Of a stretch of DNA of 5,758 nucleotides, positions 5,611 through 5,758 are shown one piece after another. This DNA comes from Kiloniellaceae bacterium. Lineage in GTDB: Bacteria > Pseudomonadota > Alphaproteobacteria > Kiloniellales > Kiloniellaceae. Numbering within the stretch: position 1 is the first letter of the stretch; the number at the start of each line of letters is the position of its first letter. Where the stretch lies: assembly GCA_021776145.1 (NCBI GenBank), contig JAJFGM010000182.1, positions 1 to 5,758 of the forward strand. Direction: 5' to 3'. Made by a program: the position numbers and the translations under genes. The notes below the pieces were generated by a model. It did no database searches and had not been told where the DNA came from. It saw nothing but the letters and a program-made list of their open reading frames with translations.

Positions 5611-5758
5611 ATACTAGCCCGGATTTCTCACCGTCACGTGGATTTTCGTTCGCCTGTCGCGCGGCACTGGCAAGGCGAGGGTCGAAAAGCGCAGTGGTGC
5701 TGCGGTTGAGAGCCTCACCGCCGGCAGTGCCGCGCGACAGGCGAACCCGAAGGGCGTG
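5611..5758 (-). other. Right-edge non-coding or partial element, possible insertion-sequence edge
   Basis: No recognised gene. On the minus strand a frame enters from the window edge at 5757 and stays open for 47 codons, to a TAG at 5617-5615, ending in the residues HVTVRNPG. A second frame entering at 5758 is open to a TGA at 5575-5573. Neither resembles a family I know, and overlapping open frames are common at this G+C. The bases CTAGCCCGGATTTCTCAC (5614-5631) remind me of flanks near IS1380-like insertion elements, but this is recollection, not an alignment. The 22-bp inverted repeat inside the stretch supports some kind of repeat element. Confidence 0.2.
5648..5746. repeat. Perfect 22-bp inverted repeat with structured 55-bp centre
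   Basis: The arm at 5648-5669 (beginning GTTCGCCTGTCG, ending CGGCACTG) is the exact reverse complement of 5725-5746. The 55-base centre (5670-5724) can pair further: GGC-GAGG (5674-5680) with CCTC (5713-5716) and GCC (5720-5722) around a three-base bulge, then CGCAG (5690-5694) with CTGCG (5700-5704) closing a 5-base loop. The whole folds into one long imperfect hairpin of about 99 bases. There is no T-tract after it on either strand, so it is not an ordinary terminator. It lies 95 bases beyond the dehydrogenase stop. It may be a palindromic repeat element, a mobile-element part or a structured RNA. Confidence 0.8.

Noticed and set aside
1..5758. CRISPR arrays, tRNA or rRNA genes, or a defence or toxin system
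   Set aside because: No regularly spaced repeats beyond the two-copy 16-mer, no cloverleaf or rRNA signature, and every confident gene belongs to transport or metabolism.

Overview
The window holds one complete carbohydrate-type ABC transporter operon on the minus strand and one divergently transcribed dehydrogenase gene on the plus strand. G+C is high, genes are tightly packed with an overlapping start/stop pair, and the binding protein carries a twin-arginine export signal. Together with the style of the proteins this suggests a Gram-negative proteobacterium, most likely an alphaproteobacterium. That taxonomic call is inference from protein style; no rRNA or marker gene is present.

Layout: bases 1-81 are a short non-coding edge downstream of the operon with no clear terminator. 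Reading the minus strand from right to left in transcription order, the operon runs: MalK/UgpC-type ATPase (4441-3371), Tat-exported family 1 solute-binding protein (3288-1969), MalF/UgpA-type permease (1909-965) and MalG/UgpE-type permease (972-82). This is a full CUT1-type importer: a periplasmic binding protein hands substrate to a two-permease channel driven by an ATPase dimer. A strong 13-bp hairpin followed by a T-rich tract sits between the binding-protein gene and the permease genes. Together with a consensus ribosome binding site for the binding protein and a weak one for the first permease, it probably gives more binding protein than membrane components.

The 359-bp divergent region (4442-4800) separates the operon from a classical short-chain dehydrogenase/reductase gene (4801-5553, plus). 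It carries a 16-bp direct repeat with 19-bp period, several small dyads and a plausible sigma-70 promoter for the dehydrogenase. The natural reading is coordinated uptake and oxidation/reduction of a sugar, polyol or related compound, but the substrate cannot be read from the sequence. No regulator, kinase or second catabolic gene lies inside the window.

The right edge (5554-5758) has no confident gene. It contains a perfect 22-bp inverted repeat around a 55-bp centre that itself has further pairing, forming a roughly 99-base imperfect hairpin. This may be part of a small repeat or the edge of an insertion element, and it is the least explained structure here. I did not find evidence of a new multi-gene system; the core is a conventional transporter locus with some interesting regulatory and repeat structure.
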